A stretch of DNA of 32,229 nt. Source: Lawsonibacter sp. (GTDB lineage: Bacteria > Bacillota > Clostridia > Oscillospirales > Oscillospiraceae). Position 1 is the first letter of the stretch; each line of letters opens with the position of its first letter. Below the pieces are notes generated by a model. The model did no database searches and was not told where the DNA came from. It saw only the letters and a list, made by a program, of their open reading frames with translations. The position numbers and the translations under genes were made by a program. The DNA is taken from NCBI GenBank assembly GCA_022794495.1, contig JAAWEX010000005.1, positions 1 through 32,229 on the forward strand, read 5' to 3'. Below are positions 32,009-32,229 of this stretch, piece after piece.

Positions 32009-32229
32009 ATGAAACCTCTAGTTGCTATTGTGGGCCGGCCTAATGTGGGCAAGTCCATGCTGTTTAACAAGCTGTGCGGCCAGCGGCTGTCCATTGTGGA
32101 GGACACCCCCGGCGTCACCCGGGACCGGCTGTACGCCCCGTGCGAGTGGCGCAACCGGGTCTTCGACATTGTGGACACCGGCGGCATCGAGCCGGGCACC
32201 GATGACCAAATTCTATCCTTTATGCGGGA
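32009..32229 (+). CDS. der: GTPase Der (EngA), N-terminal part
   Basis: Double-domain GTPase for 50S ribosome assembly; only the first 73 residues are in the window. The first G domain shows the P-loop [14 protein letters not shown] (9-22), the switch I segment [10 protein letters not shown] (about 31-40) and the G3 motif DTGG (57-60). The residue after GKS is Met rather than the common Thr. ATG at 32009 has AAGGAAGTGA about five bases upstream. Position after the DUF512 gene is the typical clostridial arrangement. The rest of the gene, including the KH-like domain, lies outside. Confidence 0.95.
   Translation, partial: MKPLVAIVGRPNVGKSMLFNKLCGQRLSIVEDTPGVTRDRLYAPCEWRNRVFDIVDTGGIEPGTDDQILSFMR

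Noticed and set aside
30601-32199. A 532-residue open frame antisense to the DUF512 gene and der
   Set aside because: It crosses two clearly coded genes and has no family features; long antisense frames are expected at this GC content.

Overview
The window looks like the chromosome of a Gram-positive, GC-rich, probably spore-forming member of the Clostridia, most likely an Oscillospiraceae relative such as Flavonifractor or Lawsonibacter. That placement is inferred from gene content and protein style. The supporting features are a division-and-wall (dcw) cluster with a PASTA-containing SpoVD-type PBP, meso-diaminopimelate chemistry (dapF, lysA, and a MurE with a DNPR motif), an unadenylylated-type glutamine synthetase, a SpoIID-like/peptidoglycan-binding operon, a DUF512 radical-SAM gene next to der, and strong AGGAGG ribosome sites. 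No rRNA, tRNA, CRISPR array or complete transposon was seen.

Left end (1-1487): a markedly AT-rich patch holds the start of an AAA-ATPase-like gene and a probably 5'-truncated TOPRIM fragment of an OLD-like ATPase. It abuts the GC-rich core inside the last codons of topA, so the junction is an insertion/deletion scar or an assembly join. 1462-5153: topA and dprA on the minus strand. 5234-6490: an MFS transporter on the plus strand. 6465-9620 (minus): a TrmH/SpoU RNA methyltransferase, dapF and glnA. 9799-11058 (plus): lysA, divergent from glnA with back-to-back promoters. 11304-12557 (plus): a small XRE regulator translationally coupled to lrgA and lrgB, closed by a bidirectional terminator.

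12591-26025 (minus) is the dcw cluster. In transcription order it reads mraZ, rsmH, ftsL, a SpoVD/FtsI-type PBP, murE, mraY, ftsW, murG, murA, ftsQ and ftsZ. It makes lipid I and lipid II precursors, polymerises and crosslinks septal wall, and builds the Z-ring. murF and murD, which usually flank mraY, are absent, and short palindromic repeats occupy those positions. An intrinsic terminator and a second hairpin separate ftsL from the PBP gene, and ftsZ has its own good sigma-A promoter.

26444-28117 (plus): a family 4 uracil-DNA glycosylase, a SUKH-like protein and a 61-residue conserved-looking protein. 28160-30408 (minus): a three-gene operon of signal-less SpoIID-like, peptidoglycan-binding and beta-sandwich proteins, probably spore-associated. 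30580-32229 (plus): the DUF512/PDZ/radical-SAM protein and the beginning of der.

The most distinctive non-genic feature is a family of palindromic TGTAGGG...CCCTACA elements in at least eight intergenic spots. In two cases the element edge supplies the TAG stop codon of the adjacent gene. No clear novel defence or biosynthetic system is present. The best leads are the repeats, the internal dcw terminator, the XRE-lrgAB operon and the topA junction.
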